A stretch of 64,000 bases of DNA from Mesorhizobium sp. STM 4661 (GCF_000359125.1 NZ_CAAF010000055.1:25218-89217); one strand, 5' to 3'. Shown: positions 26,657-35,623, counted from the stretch's first letter. The notes: generated by a model not told the origin, from the sequence alone. Translations and numbers: made by a program.

Positions 26657-26690
26657 GTTCAAGCATGAACATAATAGTTCAAACATGAAC
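26657..26690. promoter_or_regulatory. Twin operator-like palindromes of the MarR regulator
   Basis: GTTCAAGCATGAAC (26657-26670) and GTTCAAACATGAAC (26677-26690) are two near-identical half-palindromic boxes (TTCA-N4-TGAA), exactly 20 bases apart, or two helical turns. The second overlaps the start codon of the MarR gene, and the first lies between it and the hydrolase start. This is the expected layout for an autorepressing operator. Confidence 0.7.
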
Positions 26691-27137
26691 ATTAAGCAAG
26701 AGCTGCCCTGGGACAACCCACGTTTTCGCAACTGGGTGGCGGTGGCGCGCGCCTGTCATGTGCTGGAACGCACGCTGGCGGTGAAGCTCGCGCCGCTGGA
26801 CCTGAAGCCGGCGCAGCTCGATGTGCTGATGAACCTTTACCGCCACCCTGGCATGTCGCAGCACGATCTCGCCAGGCGGCTGCTGGTCGGCCGCTCCAAC
26901 GTCACCATGCTCTTGCCGCAACTCGAGACCCGAGGCCTGCTGCGCCGCGAAGGCGACGAGAAGGACAAGCGGGTGCTGCGGCTGACCCTCACCCAGGCCG
27001 GCGAGGCCCTGCTGATGCAGGCGCTGAAGGTTCACATGGCGCTGATCGAGAAGGCGATGAGCCAGTCGACGCCGGAGCAATGCGACATGATCGGCGAGCA
27101 GATGCGCAAGATCTATGAGGTGCTGAAGGAGGCGTGA
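26685..27137 (+). CDS. MarR family transcriptional regulator
   Basis: This 150-residue winged-helix regulator has an N-terminal dimerisation helix, the DNA-reading helix-turn-helix (SQHDLARRLLVGRSNVTMLLPQL), the wing EKDKRVLRLTLT and a C-terminal helix pair. MarR proteins usually repress a divergent gene and themselves until an aromatic or oxidant ligand is bound. The twin boxes over its start codon and the divergent hydrolase gene fit this. ATG 26685 has a weak ribosome site, consistent with operator overlap. Confidence 0.9.
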   Translation: MNIKQELPWDNPRFRNWVAVARACHVLERTLAVKLAPLDLKPAQLDVLMNLYRHPGMSQHDLARRLLVGRSNVTMLLPQLETRGLLRREGDEKDKRVLRLTLTQAGEALLMQALKVHMALIEKAMSQSTPEQCDMIGEQMRKIYEVLKEA

Positions 27138-27163
27138 TTGGTTCGATCGGCCTTGCGGCCGGC

Positions 27164-27775
27164 TTACCACATCGTCTTCTTCGCCCGCTCCGGCCATTCC
27201 TTGTCGTAAGTCTCGCCGTCGATGTTTCTGCGGCTGGTGATTTCCAGGATCTGTCCGGGTGTCGGCAGCGATTTCGGATCGACGTGTCTTGCCGGGTTCC
27301 ACAGTTCCGATCGGACAATGGCCCGGGCGCACTGGAAATACACCGAATCGACATCGACAACCGTGACCGAGCGCGCCGGCTTGCCTTCGACGGTGAAGGA
27401 GGCGCAAAGCGCGGTGTCGGTGGTGATGTAGGCTTGGCCGTTGACGCGCAGCGTCGTGCCGGAGGCCGGCACCAGGAACAGCAGCCCGACGCGCGGATCG
27501 CGAATGATGTTTTTCAGCGAATCGGCACGGTTATTGCCGCGCCGGTCCGGCATCATCAGGGTTTTCGGGTCATGGATGCGCACGAAGCCGGCAAGATCGC
27601 CGCGCGGCGAGCAGTCCAGCCCTTCCGGCCCGCTGGTCGCCAGCGCAACGAACGGCGAGGCCTCGATGAAGGCGGCGTATTCGGGAATGACATGGTCGAG
27701 TTCCTTGACCACCGACGCTTCGCCGGGCAGACCATAAAGGGCTTCGAGTTGTTCGACCGTGTTGATGACGGACAA
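27164..27775 (-). CDS. Pyridoxamine 5'-phosphate oxidase family flavin-binding protein
   Basis: The 203-residue product matches the MSMEG_1061-like branch of the split-barrel FMN-binding family: PFVALATSGPEGLDCSPRGD, MMPDRRGNNRADSLKNI and RVGLLFLVPASGTTLRVNG. Members bind FMN or F420 and act as oxidoreductases; true pyridoxine synthesis is unlikely. The only start at the family N-terminus is TTG 27775 with GGAG six bases upstream. It is convergent with the MarR gene; the DUF971 gene is upstream on the same strand. Confidence 0.85.
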   Translation of the reverse strand: MSVINTVEQLEALYGLPGEASVVKELDHVIPEYAAFIEASPFVALATSGPEGLDCSPRGDLAGFVRIHDPKTLMMPDRRGNNRADSLKNIIRDPRVGLLFLVPASGTTLRVNGQAYITTDTALCASFTVEGKPARSVTVVDVDSVYFQCARAIVRSELWNPARHVDPKSLPTPGQILEITSRRNIDGETYDKEWPERAKKTMW

Positions 27776-27844
27776 TTTTTCGTCTCCGAACCTTTGCCGG
27801 CGCTACCTCATATCCGTGACGTTTTGACGACAGCACCAGTTGAG

Positions 27845-28198
27845 CTAGCGGTCGCGGCTCAGTCCCTTCTCCTGCAGTTCGGCGAGATAGGCGGCCCAGC
27901 GCGCCTCCTTCTCGTGGCCCAGCGTATGCAGGTAGCTCCAGGTGAAGATGCCGGTGTCGTGGAAATCGTCGAAAGTGATGCGGACGGCATAGTTGCCGAC
28001 CGGCTCGATCTTGAGGATCGCGACGTTGCGCTTACCGGGAACGGTCACGCGCTGTTCGGGCGAATGGCCCTGCACTTCGGCCGACGGCGAGGCGACACGC
28101 AGAAGCTCCGCCGGCAGTTCGAACGGCTGATGGTCGGGGAAGGTCACGGTCAGCAGCCTGCGGTCTTTCGAGACCCTGAGTTCCTTCGGCGCCGTCAT
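27845..28198 (-). CDS. DUF971 protein
   Basis: The 117-residue product is a full-length DUF971 protein (gamma-butyrobetaine hydroxylase N-terminal-like fold). It shows LPAELLRVASPSAEVQGH, the KIEPVGNYAVRITFDDFHDTG core and WSYLHTLG. In bacteria this family is linked to iron-sulfur protein assembly by gene association, but no activity is proven. The enzyme it would serve is not adjacent; moaA, an iron-sulfur enzyme, is the divergent neighbour, which may be chance. Confidence 0.88.
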   Translation of the reverse strand: MTAPKELRVSKDRRLLTVTFPDHQPFELPAELLRVASPSAEVQGHSPEQRVTVPGKRNVAILKIEPVGNYAVRITFDDFHDTGIFTWSYLHTLGHEKEARWAAYLAELQEKGLSRDR

Positions 28199-28396
28199 GG
28201 TGATAAGTCCCGCATCAATGGGCCTTCCCTACGCCGCTTTGCGCAACGGGAAAAGGTCGCTTCGAAACTTCCGACACGATCTGTCGGTGGCGGGATGTTA
28301 CTAAAGATCGAAACCTCTTAGTCTTGAATGGCAGGCTGGATCGTATCACATAGCTAGATATAACGACGCCGTTCGCGGCCACGGGAAACGCATAGC

Positions 28397-29392
28397 ATGG
28401 ACATGATCGATCCTTTCGGTCGCACGATCAGCTATCTCAGGGTGTCGGTCACCGACCGCTGCGACTTCCGCTGCACCTATTGCATGGCCGAGGACATGAC
28501 GTTCCTCCCCAAGAAGGATCTTCTGTCGCTGGAGGAGCTCGATCGGCTGTGCACGGTGTTCATCGAAAAGGGTGTCAGGAAGCTGCGCCTGACCGGCGGT
28601 GAGCCGTTGGTGCGCAAGAACATCATGCATCTGGTGCGCCAGCTTTCGCGTCATCTCGAAAGCGGTGCGCTGGAAGAATTGACGCTCACCACCAACGGTT
28701 CGCAGCTTTCGCGCTTTGCCGCCGAGCTCGCCGATTGCGGGGTCAAGCGCATCAACGTCTCGCTGGATACGCTCGACGCCGATAAGTTCCGCCAGATCAC
28801 CCGCTGGGGCAATCTGGGCAAGGTCATGGACGGCATCGACGCGGCGCAGGCGGCCGGCTTGAAGGTAAAGCTCAACGCGGTGGCGCTGAAGGATTTCAAT
28901 GACGCCGAGCTGCCTGACATGCTGCGCTGGGCGCATGGCCGCGGCATGGAATTGACGGTCATCGAAACCATGCCGATGGGCGAGATCGACGCCGATCGCA
29001 CCGACCAGTATCTGCCGCTGTCGTTGCTGCGCGCCGCACTGGAGCGGCAGTTCACGTTGACCGACATTCCCTTCAAGACCGGCGGTCCGGCCCGTTACGT
29101 CCACGTCGCAGAGACCGGCGGACGGCTCGGCTTCATCACGCCGATGACGCATAATTTCTGCGAGAGCTGCAACCGCGTCCGGCTGACCTGCACCGGCACG
29201 CTCTATATGTGCCTGGGCCAGGAGGATGCGGCCGGCCTGCGTGCCCCGTTGCGCGCGTCGGAAGGCAACGAATTGGTCGCCGACGCCATCGATGAAGCCA
29301 TCGGCCGCAAACCGAAGGGCCATGATTTCATCATCGACCGCCGCACCAACCGCCCGTCGGTGTCGCGCCATATGAGCGTCACCGGCGGCTGA
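28397..29392 (+). CDS. moaA: GTP 3',8-cyclase MoaA (molybdenum cofactor synthesis)
   Basis: This radical SAM enzyme, with MoaC, turns GTP into cyclic pyranopterin monophosphate. The N-terminal cluster motif is C22-x3-C26-x2-C29 in RCDFRCTYCM. The second cluster ligands are in FCESCNRVRL plus a later Cys in LYMCLG, and the protein ends with the functional Gly-Gly. At 331 residues it is full length. No other moa gene is adjacent, but mobA and mobB lie 1.5 kb downstream on the same strand. Confidence 0.96.
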   Translation: MDMIDPFGRTISYLRVSVTDRCDFRCTYCMAEDMTFLPKKDLLSLEELDRLCTVFIEKGVRKLRLTGGEPLVRKNIMHLVRQLSRHLESGALEELTLTTNGSQLSRFAAELADCGVKRINVSLDTLDADKFRQITRWGNLGKVMDGIDAAQAAGLKVKLNAVALKDFNDAELPDMLRWAHGRGMELTVIETMPMGEIDADRTDQYLPLSLLRAALERQFTLTDIPFKTGGPARYVHVAETGGRLGFITPMTHNFCESCNRVRLTCTGTLYMCLGQEDAAGLRAPLRASEGNELVADAIDEAIGRKPKGHDFIIDRRTNRPSVSRHMSVTGG

Positions 29393-29510
29393 TCCTTTCC
29401 GGTCACACCCAGAAAAAGTCCTATCTGCAAGCAGTTGCTGATTTACCGCTCAGGCGTTCCGGCCTAGCTTCCCCTCCGGGGCGGCTCTTCGCTCCATGGG
29501 GGAATACACT

Positions 29511-29867
29511 ATGCGCAAACTCATTCTTTCTTTGGCATTGCTTGGCCTCGCGTCCGTGCCCGCGGCGGCCCAATCGATCGGCGGCACCTACACCGTCGCC
29601 GGCACCAATTTCGACGGGTCCACCTATGGCGGCGAGGCAACAGTCACGCTGACCAGTGAGACGACCTGCACGATCCACTGGGAAACCGGCGGCTCGTCCT
29701 CGGACGGCATCTGCATGCGAAACGACGACGCCTTTTCGGCGGGCTATGTCATGGGCAAGGCGGTCGGTCTTGTCGTCTACAAGGTGATGGATGACGGTTC
29801 CTTGCACGGCCTGTGGACGATTGCCGGCAAGGATGGCAGCGGCACTGAGGTGCTGACGCCGCAATAG
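29511..29867 (+). CDS. Small secreted protein of unknown function
   Basis: The 118-residue product has a clear signal peptide (MRKLILSLALLGLASVPAAAQ). A glycine- and threonine-rich beta-type mature region follows, with a Cys pair (TTCTIHWE and GICMRN) that could form a disulfide. Related small proteins are frequent in rhizobia, but I know no function. ATG 29511 is chosen over 29496 because it starts at the signal peptide. Confidence 0.75.
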   Translation: MRKLILSLALLGLASVPAAAQSIGGTYTVAGTNFDGSTYGGEATVTLTSETTCTIHWETGGSSSDGICMRNDDAFSAGYVMGKAVGLVVYKVMDDGSLHGLWTIAGKDGSGTEVLTPQ

Positions 29868-29893
29868 GTTCTGCAGCCATTGGCAGATATTGC

Positions 29894-29919
29894 GGGCCAC
29901 GGCGAAGTCGCTGTGGCCC
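29894..29919. terminator. Possible terminator hairpin after the small secreted protein gene
   Basis: GGGCCAC (29894-29900) and GTGGCCC (29913-29919) pair over a 12-base loop, 27 bases after the stop codon. The downstream sequence is only modestly T-rich, so this is a weak call. Confidence 0.4.
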
Positions 29920-29988
29920 AGCCCTTTGACGTTGCTGTCTGTGACCGGCTGCTACAGGCTTGATGCAAAGCGCAACCGGTAACGCCCT

Positions 29989-30909
29989 TTGCTTCTTTCC
30001 CCAAATCTGCGCGGCGCGCTGTTCATGATGGTGGCGATCGTCGGCTTCACCCTCAACGACGCGATCACCAAGGTTTCGTCGGAAACGATGAACATGGCGC
30101 AGGTCATGCTGATCCGGGGCGCCTTCGCTTCGCTCCTCGTCGGCTTGCTTGCCTGGCACAGCGGCGCGCTTGCCCGGCCGGGCTCGATGCTGCAGCCATT
30201 GGTGGCGATACGTGTGATCAGCGAAGCCGGCGCCACCGTGTCGTTCCTCGTTGCCCTCGCCCATTTGCCGATCGCCAATGTCTCGGCGGTGCTGCAGGCG
30301 CTGCCGCTGGCGGTGACGATGGGCGCAGCCCTGGTGTTCAACGAGGGCGTCGGCTGGCGGCGCTGGCTGGCCATTACCATCGGGTTTGCCGGCGTGCTGA
30401 TCATCGTAAGGCCAGGCTTTGAAGGGTTCAGCGTCTATTCGCTGCTGGCGCTGGTTTGCGTCGGCTGCTGTGCGGTGCGCGACCTCGCCACCAAGCGCAT
30501 TCCCCAGGCCATCCCGTCCTTGCTGGTGTCGACCGCCACTGCGTTTGCCATGATGGTCCTGGGTGCGGCGCTGCTTTCGCCAATGGGCGGCTGGACGCCG
30601 ATGACGGCGAACAGCACGGCACTGCTGGCGCTTGCCGCGGTGCTCGTAATCATCGGCTACCAGTTCATCATCATGGCGATGCGGGTGGGCGACATCTCTT
30701 TCATCGCACCGTTCCGCTACACCGCCCTGCTCTGGTCGATCCTGCTGGGCCTCGTCATCTTCGGCGATGTTCCAGACCTGCCCATGACCGTGGGCGCCAC
30801 CATCATTGTCGGCTCCGGCCTCTACGCGCTCTACCGCGAACGGGTCGTCGGTCGGCGGAAAACAGCCGCCGAAAGCGCTGGACCTGATATGGCGCCGGAC
30901 GGCATATAG
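29989..30909 (+). CDS. EamA/DMT family membrane transporter
   Basis: About 300 residues form ten membrane helices in two EamA repeats. The first repeat includes FMMVAIVGFTLNDA and AQVMLIRGAFASLL; the second begins near SLLALVCVGCCAVRDLATK. Members export small metabolites or amino acids, and this branch resembles RhaT/YdcZ-type uncharacterised exporters. TTG 29989 gives the natural N-terminus ahead of helix 1; ATG 30025 would cut into it. The C-terminal charged tail ends just before mobA. Confidence 0.82.
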   Translation: MLLSPNLRGALFMMVAIVGFTLNDAITKVSSETMNMAQVMLIRGAFASLLVGLLAWHSGALARPGSMLQPLVAIRVISEAGATVSFLVALAHLPIANVSAVLQALPLAVTMGAALVFNEGVGWRRWLAITIGFAGVLIIVRPGFEGFSVYSLLALVCVGCCAVRDLATKRIPQAIPSLLVSTATAFAMMVLGAALLSPMGGWTPMTANSTALLALAAVLVIIGYQFIIMAMRVGDISFIAPFRYTALLWSILLGLVIFGDVPDLPMTVGATIIVGSGLYALYRERVVGRRKTAAESAGPDMAPDGI

Positions 30910-30934
30910 GCGGCTGGCGCACAGGCAGCAGACG

Positions 30935-31567
30935 ATGGGCCGAGACATTGCAGGGATCATTCTGGCCGGCGGCCGGTCGCGGCGAATGGGCGGCGGCGAC
31001 AAGAGCCTGCTTGCGCTTTGCGGCAACAGCCTGTTGGACCATGTCGTTTCGCGCTTTGCCCCGCAGGTCAGCCCACTGGCGCTCAGCGCCAATGGCGATC
31101 CTGCACGGTTCGCCCGGATTGGAGTTCCGGTGCTTGCCGATGTGGTGGAAGGCTTTGCCGGGCCGCTTGCCGGCATCCTGACCGGGCTCGAATGGGCTGC
31201 CGCCGACACGGCCTGCGAAACACTTGCCACGGTTGCCGGCGACACGCCCTTTTTGCCGCGGGATCTGGTCGAACGGCTGGTGGCGGCAGCCGGGGAACGT
31301 GCGGGCGTGATCGCCGTTGCCAGTTCAAGCGGCAAACGGCATCCGACCTTCGCGCTCTGGCCTATAGCGGCGCGCAAGGCTCTGCGGCATTTTCTGGTCG
31401 ATGACGACATCAGGCGGGTCTCCGCCTTCATCGACCGGCATGGCTTTATCGAGGTGGAGTTTTCGCTGTTGAAATCCGGCGAACACGAGATCGACCCGTT
31501 CTTCAACATCAATACACCAGACGATCTTGCGGTGGCCGAGCGTCTGTTGCAGAGCATGCAGCCATGA
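30935..31567 (+). CDS. mobA: Molybdenum cofactor guanylyltransferase MobA
   Basis: MobA adds GMP to molybdopterin to make the dinucleotide form of the cofactor. The 210-residue chain shows the nucleotide-binding signature ILAGGRSRRMGGGDKSLL at the N-terminus, the VAGDTPFLP metal-site strand and the FFNINTPDDLA C-terminal segment typical of the family. ATG 30935 fits the family start. The stop overlaps mobB in ATGA, so the pair is translationally coupled. Confidence 0.94.
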   Translation: MGRDIAGIILAGGRSRRMGGGDKSLLALCGNSLLDHVVSRFAPQVSPLALSANGDPARFARIGVPVLADVVEGFAGPLAGILTGLEWAAADTACETLATVAGDTPFLPRDLVERLVAAAGERAGVIAVASSSGKRHPTFALWPIAARKALRHFLVDDDIRRVSAFIDRHGFIEVEFSLLKSGEHEIDPFFNINTPDDLAVAERLLQSMQP

Positions 31568-32073
31568 TGAGACGCGTCTTCGGCATCACCGGCTGGAAGA
31601 ATTCCGGCAAGACCACACTGACTGAAAAACTGGTCGCCGAACTTGCCCGGCGCGGCTGGAAAGTCTCGACGGTCAAACACGCCCATCATGACTTCGATAT
31701 AGACAAGCCGGGAACGGACAGCTTTCGCCACAGGCACGCCGGCGCCGCGGAAGTCGCCATCGTTTCGGGCAGGCGCTGGGCGCTGATGCACGAATTGCGC
31801 GGTGAGGACGAACCGACGCTGGACGAGATCCTGTCGCGGCTCGGCACCTCCGACATCGTGCTGGTCGAGGGCTACAAGCGCGAGACGCACAATAAGATCG
31901 AGACGCGGCGTCTGGAGGCCAGGGACAGGACACCGCTTTCGGCCGGCGATCCGCATATCGTCGCCGTCGCGGCCGACTTTACAGTCTCCGGCGAAAGCCT
32001 GCCGGTCTTTGATCTGGACGACACGAAATCGATTGCCGACTTCATCGAGCGCGCGACAGGTTTGACGCGCTGA
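31564..32073 (+). CDS. mobB: Molybdopterin-guanine dinucleotide biosynthesis adapter MobB
   Basis: This P-loop GTPase-like protein of 169 residues assists MobA in bis-MGD formation. Walker A is GWKNSGKTTL, followed by VSTVKHAHHDFDIDKPGTDSFRH and the DIVLVEGYK Walker B-like strand. It starts inside the mobA stop codon. Confidence 0.93.
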   Translation: MMRRVFGITGWKNSGKTTLTEKLVAELARRGWKVSTVKHAHHDFDIDKPGTDSFRHRHAGAAEVAIVSGRRWALMHELRGEDEPTLDEILSRLGTSDIVLVEGYKRETHNKIETRRLEARDRTPLSAGDPHIVAVAADFTVSGESLPVFDLDDTKSIADFIERATGLTR

Positions 32074-32285
32074 CGGCACTGCCGGAAGAGCACTCGATCG
32101 CCGCTTTCCCTCTCCCGCGCCTGTCCCAGCGTCAGCATTTTCCGGGAATACAAATCCCGGAACCAGCGGTTTTGCAGTTGCTTTTTCTTGGAAAATATTG
32201 GGAGTATTGCGCCAGCGGGCGGTCAAAAGCACCGCCCACAGAGCCGTTAGGGACGACGGCCGGGAACCATAAAGAGAGGACTATC

Positions 32286-33071
32286 ATGCGTATTGCATTG
32301 CGTATAGCGCTCGCCGCATCGGCGGCGCTGCTGACACTTGGCGTTGCCCAGGCTCAGGAAAAAACCTTGAGGATCGGCACGGAAGGCGCCTACCCCCCGT
32401 TCAACAACCTCACCGCCGACGGCCAGCTCGTGGGCTTCGACATCGACATCGCCAAGGCACTCTGCGACGAGATGAAGGTGAAGTGCACCTTCGTCGCCCA
32501 GGATTGGGACGGCATCATCCCGGCGCTCCAGGCCGGCAAGTTCGACGCCATCGTCGCCTCGATGTCGATCACGCCGGAACGAGCCGAGAAGGTCGACTTC
32601 ACCCATAAATACTACAACACCCCGTCGGCGCTCGCGGCACCAAAAGACACGACGCTGAAGGGCGTGACCAAGGAAGATCTGGCGGGCAAGACCGTCGGCG
32701 TTGCCACCACGACAACGCACTTCAACTATGCGTCGAAGACCTACACCGACAGCACCATCAAGGGCTATCCGAGCAGCCCCGAGGAGCAGGCCGATCTCGC
32801 CAATGGCCGTCTTGACGCCATTCAGGACGATATCGTCGTGCTGAGCCAATGGCTCGATACTCCGGACGGCGCCTGCTGCAAGATTCTTGGTACGCCGTCG
32901 CCGCAGCCGGTCGAAATCTTTGGACCCGGCGCCGGCATCGCCATCCGCAAGGGCGAGACCGACCTGGTCAACCAGTTCAATGCCGCCATCGGCGCCATCC
33001 GCGCCAACGGAAAATACAAGGAAATCAACGACAAGTACTTCAAGTTTGACGTCTACGGCGGCGAATCCTGA
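32286..33071 (+). CDS. Polar/basic amino-acid ABC transporter, periplasmic binding protein
   Basis: This is a family 3 solute-binding protein of 261 residues with a signal peptide (LRIALAASAALLTLGVAQA). The mature start is KTLRIGTEGAYPPFNN, followed by FDIDIAKALCDEMK, the family signature, and MSITPERAEKVDFTHKYY. It resembles lysine/arginine/ornithine or histidine binders. The ATG at 32286 follows AGAGAGGA; the longer frame from 32172 lacks a signal. Two permease genes follow beyond a hairpin; no ATPase gene lies in the cluster. Confidence 0.92.
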   Translation: MRIALRIALAASAALLTLGVAQAQEKTLRIGTEGAYPPFNNLTADGQLVGFDIDIAKALCDEMKVKCTFVAQDWDGIIPALQAGKFDAIVASMSITPERAEKVDFTHKYYNTPSALAAPKDTTLKGVTKEDLAGKTVGVATTTTHFNYASKTYTDSTIKGYPSSPEEQADLANGRLDAIQDDIVVLSQWLDTPDGACCKILGTPSPQPVEIFGPGAGIAIRKGETDLVNQFNAAIGAIRANGKYKEINDKYFKFDVYGGES

Positions 33072-33083
33072 CAAATACGGTCA

Positions 33084-33108
33084 CGACGGCGGGGATGCCC
33101 CGCCGTCG
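33084..33108 (+). terminator. Attenuating hairpin between binding-protein and permease genes
   Basis: An 11-bp perfect stem (33084-33094 with 33098-33108, CGACGGCGGGG and its complement) has a 3-base loop and is followed by TCCTTCCTCGTCTTG. It sits 12 bases after the binding-protein stop. Such hairpins let binding protein be made in excess of permeases. Confidence 0.65.
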
Positions 33109-33150
33109 TCCTTCCTCGTCTTGGGCCGACACGGAGATTAAGACCGATCA

Positions 33151-33870
33151 ATGCCAAGCCAGAGCATATGGACGCTTCTCAGTTGGGGACCGGATGGCTG
33201 GCTTGACGATATCGCTTATGGGGCAGTGGTTACGGTTACCCTCGCACTCGCCACGCTTCCCATCGGCTTGGCGATCGGTTTCTTCATAGCGCTGGGCAAG
33301 CAATCCGAGGAACCTTCGTTGCGCCTCGCCGCCAACGTCTACACGACAATCTTCCGCGGCTTGCCGGAACTGGTGACGCTTTTCCTGTTCTTCTTCGGCA
33401 TGCCGATTCTGCTGCAGCATCTCATCAGATATTTCCGGCCCGAAGCGACCATCGACGTCAATGGCTTCGTCGCCGGCATGATCGTGCTTGCCCTGATCTT
33501 CTCGTCCTATGCCAGCGAGGTTTTTCTTTCTGCTTTCCGCGCGATACCAAAGGGCCAGTATGAGGGCAGCTATGCGCTTGGCCTTTCGAACTGGCAAACG
33601 ATGCGCAAGGTAATCCTGCCGCAGTTGCTTCGCATCGCCTTTCCCGGCCTCGAAAACTGCTGGCTCAGCCTGCTCAAGGACACGTCGCTCGTGTCGATCG
33701 TCGGCCTTGCCGAAACGCTGCGCAACGCCGGTGTGGCTGCCCGCGTCACCAAACATTCGTTTCTGTTCTACAGCGTCGCGGCGCTGGTCTTTCTTGTCCT
33801 GGCCGTCCTGTCGTCTTTCGCCACCAGTGCCATCTTGCGCTCGCTGGGAAAGCGGGAGGCGCAACGATGA
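33151..33870 (+). CDS. Amino-acid ABC transporter permease (HisQ-like)
   Basis: This is an inner-membrane permease of about 239 residues with five helices: starting WLDDIAYGAVVTVTLALATLPIG, the FRGLPELVTLFLFFFG segment, and the EAA loop YEGSYALGLSNWQTMRKVILPQ. It belongs to the HisQ/ArtQ group, pairing with the next gene. Its stop overlaps the next start in ATGA. Confidence 0.92.
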   Translation: MPSQSIWTLLSWGPDGWLDDIAYGAVVTVTLALATLPIGLAIGFFIALGKQSEEPSLRLAANVYTTIFRGLPELVTLFLFFFGMPILLQHLIRYFRPEATIDVNGFVAGMIVLALIFSSYASEVFLSAFRAIPKGQYEGSYALGLSNWQTMRKVILPQLLRIAFPGLENCWLSLLKDTSLVSIVGLAETLRNAGVAARVTKHSFLFYSVAALVFLVLAVLSSFATSAILRSLGKREAQR

Positions 33871-34688
33871 GCGTCACCGCCACAATCGTCGAACGGCCGC
33901 CGCCGCAGGCGCGAGGCTGGCCGCGCAGCCGCCTCATCGGCTACGCGCTAGTTGGTGTGTGGTTCGCTTTCGGCCTGGGCATCGTTGCCTATTTGGTCTT
34001 TGCCTGGAACGCCGAATTCTTCGCCAAATATGCACCGGCCTATCTGAAGGGGCTGGGAGTCACACTATCCTTGGTCGCCATATCGATGGTGCTTGGTGCG
34101 GTACTGTCCATACCGGTTGCTTACGGCCGCATGTCGAAGAACCATTTTCTTTCTGGCCTGGCCTATTGTTACGTCTATTTCTTCCGCGGCACGCCACTGC
34201 TGGTCCAGACCTTTCTCGTCTACTACGGGTTGGGGTCGTTCAGGCCAGAGCTCCAAACAGTCGGGCTGTGGTGGTTCTTCCGCGAAGCGTTCTACTGTGG
34301 CGTCTTCGCCTTTGCGCTCAACACGGCCGCTTACCAGGCGGAAATCCTGCGCGGCGCCATCGAGAGCGTGCCCAGGGGCCAGTGGGAAGGCGCTGCCTCG
34401 CTCGGCCTGCACAAATTGCAGACGCTGCGCAAGATCATCCTGCCGCAGGCACTGATCGTCGCCTTGCGGCCCTATGGCAACGAACTCATCCTGATGATCA
34501 AGGCCTCGGCAATCGTCGCCATCATCACGGTCTACGACTTGATGGGCCAGGCCAAGCTTGCCTTTGCCAACTCCTTTGACATCCAGGCCTACATCTGGGT
34601 CGCGGTTGTGTATCTGGTCATTGTCGAGATCCTGCGCCACGCGGTCGAGTGGATCGAACGGCGCATCACCATCCATCTGCACCGCTGA
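33867..34688 (+). CDS. Amino-acid ABC transporter permease (HisM-like)
   Basis: The partner permease of 273 residues has a longer N-terminus, the YFFRGTPLLVQTFLVYYG segment and EAA loop PRGQWEGAASLGLHKLQTLRKIILPQ. With the previous gene it forms the membrane pore for the family 3 binding protein. No ATP-binding subunit gene follows; the next gene is a dehydrogenase. Confidence 0.92.
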   Translation: MSVTATIVERPPPQARGWPRSRLIGYALVGVWFAFGLGIVAYLVFAWNAEFFAKYAPAYLKGLGVTLSLVAISMVLGAVLSIPVAYGRMSKNHFLSGLAYCYVYFFRGTPLLVQTFLVYYGLGSFRPELQTVGLWWFFREAFYCGVFAFALNTAAYQAEILRGAIESVPRGQWEGAASLGLHKLQTLRKIILPQALIVALRPYGNELILMIKASAIVAIITVYDLMGQAKLAFANSFDIQAYIWVAVVYLVIVEILRHAVEWIERRITIHLHR

Positions 34689-34753
34689 CTCCCATAGCTT
34701 TGCCCGATCCGGTAAGAAGGCCGCAAAGCAGGCTTCTTAAGGGATTCGAAAAC

Positions 34754-35623
34754 ATGGCATCGGTGGCATTTCTCGGTCTTGGCGTCATGGGCTATCCGAT
34801 GGCCGGGCATCTCAAGAACAAGGGCGGCCACGACGTCACCGTCTACAACCGCACCAGGACAAAGGCCGAGCAATGGGTCGGCCAGCATGGCGGCAGCCTT
34901 GCCGCGACGCCAGCCGAGGCGGCCGACGGCAAGGATTTTGTCTTCTCCTGCGTCGGTAACGATGATGATCTGCGCTCAGTGACGATCGGGACCGGCGGCG
35001 CCTTCCAGTCGATGAAAAAGGCAGCCATCTTCATCGACAACACCACGGCGTCGGCCGAAGTCGCGCGCGAGCTGGCGGAAAAGGCGCAAATGCGCGGGTT
35101 TTCGTTTCTCGACGCGCCGGTTTCCGGTGGCCAGGCAGGCGCAGAGAACGGCGTGCTGACGGTAATGGTCGGCGGCGAACAAAAAGCCTTCGACAAAGCG
35201 AAGCCTGTCATCGACGCCTATGCCCGCATGGTCGGGCTGATGGGACCGGCCGGTGCCGGCCAGCTCACCAAGATGATCAACCAGATCTGCATCGCCGGTC
35301 TGGTCCAGGGATTGGCCGAGGGCATCCATTTTGGCAAGAAGGCCGGGCTCGACATCGAAAAAGTCATCGAGGTGATCTCCAAGGGCGCCGCCGGCTCGTG
35401 GCAGATGGAGAACCGGCATAAAACGATGAATGCCGGCAAGTACGATTTCGGCTTCGCCGTCGACTGGATGCGCAAGGATCTCGGCATCTGCCTGGCGGAG
35501 GCCGATCGCAACGGCGCCAAGCTGCCGGTGACGGCACTTGTCGACCAGTTCTACAAGGATGTGCAGGCGATGGGCGGCAAGCGCTGGGATACGTCCTCGC
35601 TGCTGGCGCGCCTGGAAAAATAG
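34754..35623 (+). CDS. 3-hydroxyisobutyrate dehydrogenase family oxidoreductase
   Basis: This NAD(P)-dependent beta-hydroxyacid dehydrogenase of 289 residues has the Rossmann opening FLGLGVMGYPMAGHL, the substrate-binding DAPVSGGQAGAENG, and the catalytic-Lys helix GAGQLTKMINQI. The family includes 3-hydroxyisobutyrate, tartronate-semialdehyde and L-serine dehydrogenases; the exact substrate is open. The start at 34754 precedes the Rossmann strand; the DNA alkylation repair gene begins 10 bases after its stop. Confidence 0.9.
   Translation: MASVAFLGLGVMGYPMAGHLKNKGGHDVTVYNRTRTKAEQWVGQHGGSLAATPAEAADGKDFVFSCVGNDDDLRSVTIGTGGAFQSMKKAAIFIDNTTASAEVARELAEKAQMRGFSFLDAPVSGGQAGAENGVLTVMVGGEQKAFDKAKPVIDAYARMVGLMGPAGAGQLTKMINQICIAGLVQGLAEGIHFGKKAGLDIEKVIEVISKGAAGSWQMENRHKTMNAGKYDFGFAVDWMRKDLGICLAEADRNGAKLPVTALVDQFYKDVQAMGGKRWDTSSLLARLEK

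Noticed and set aside
29749..32232. 827-codon minus-strand open frame
   Set aside because: It overlaps the transporter, mobA and mobB genes in antisense; those have firm motifs on the plus strand.
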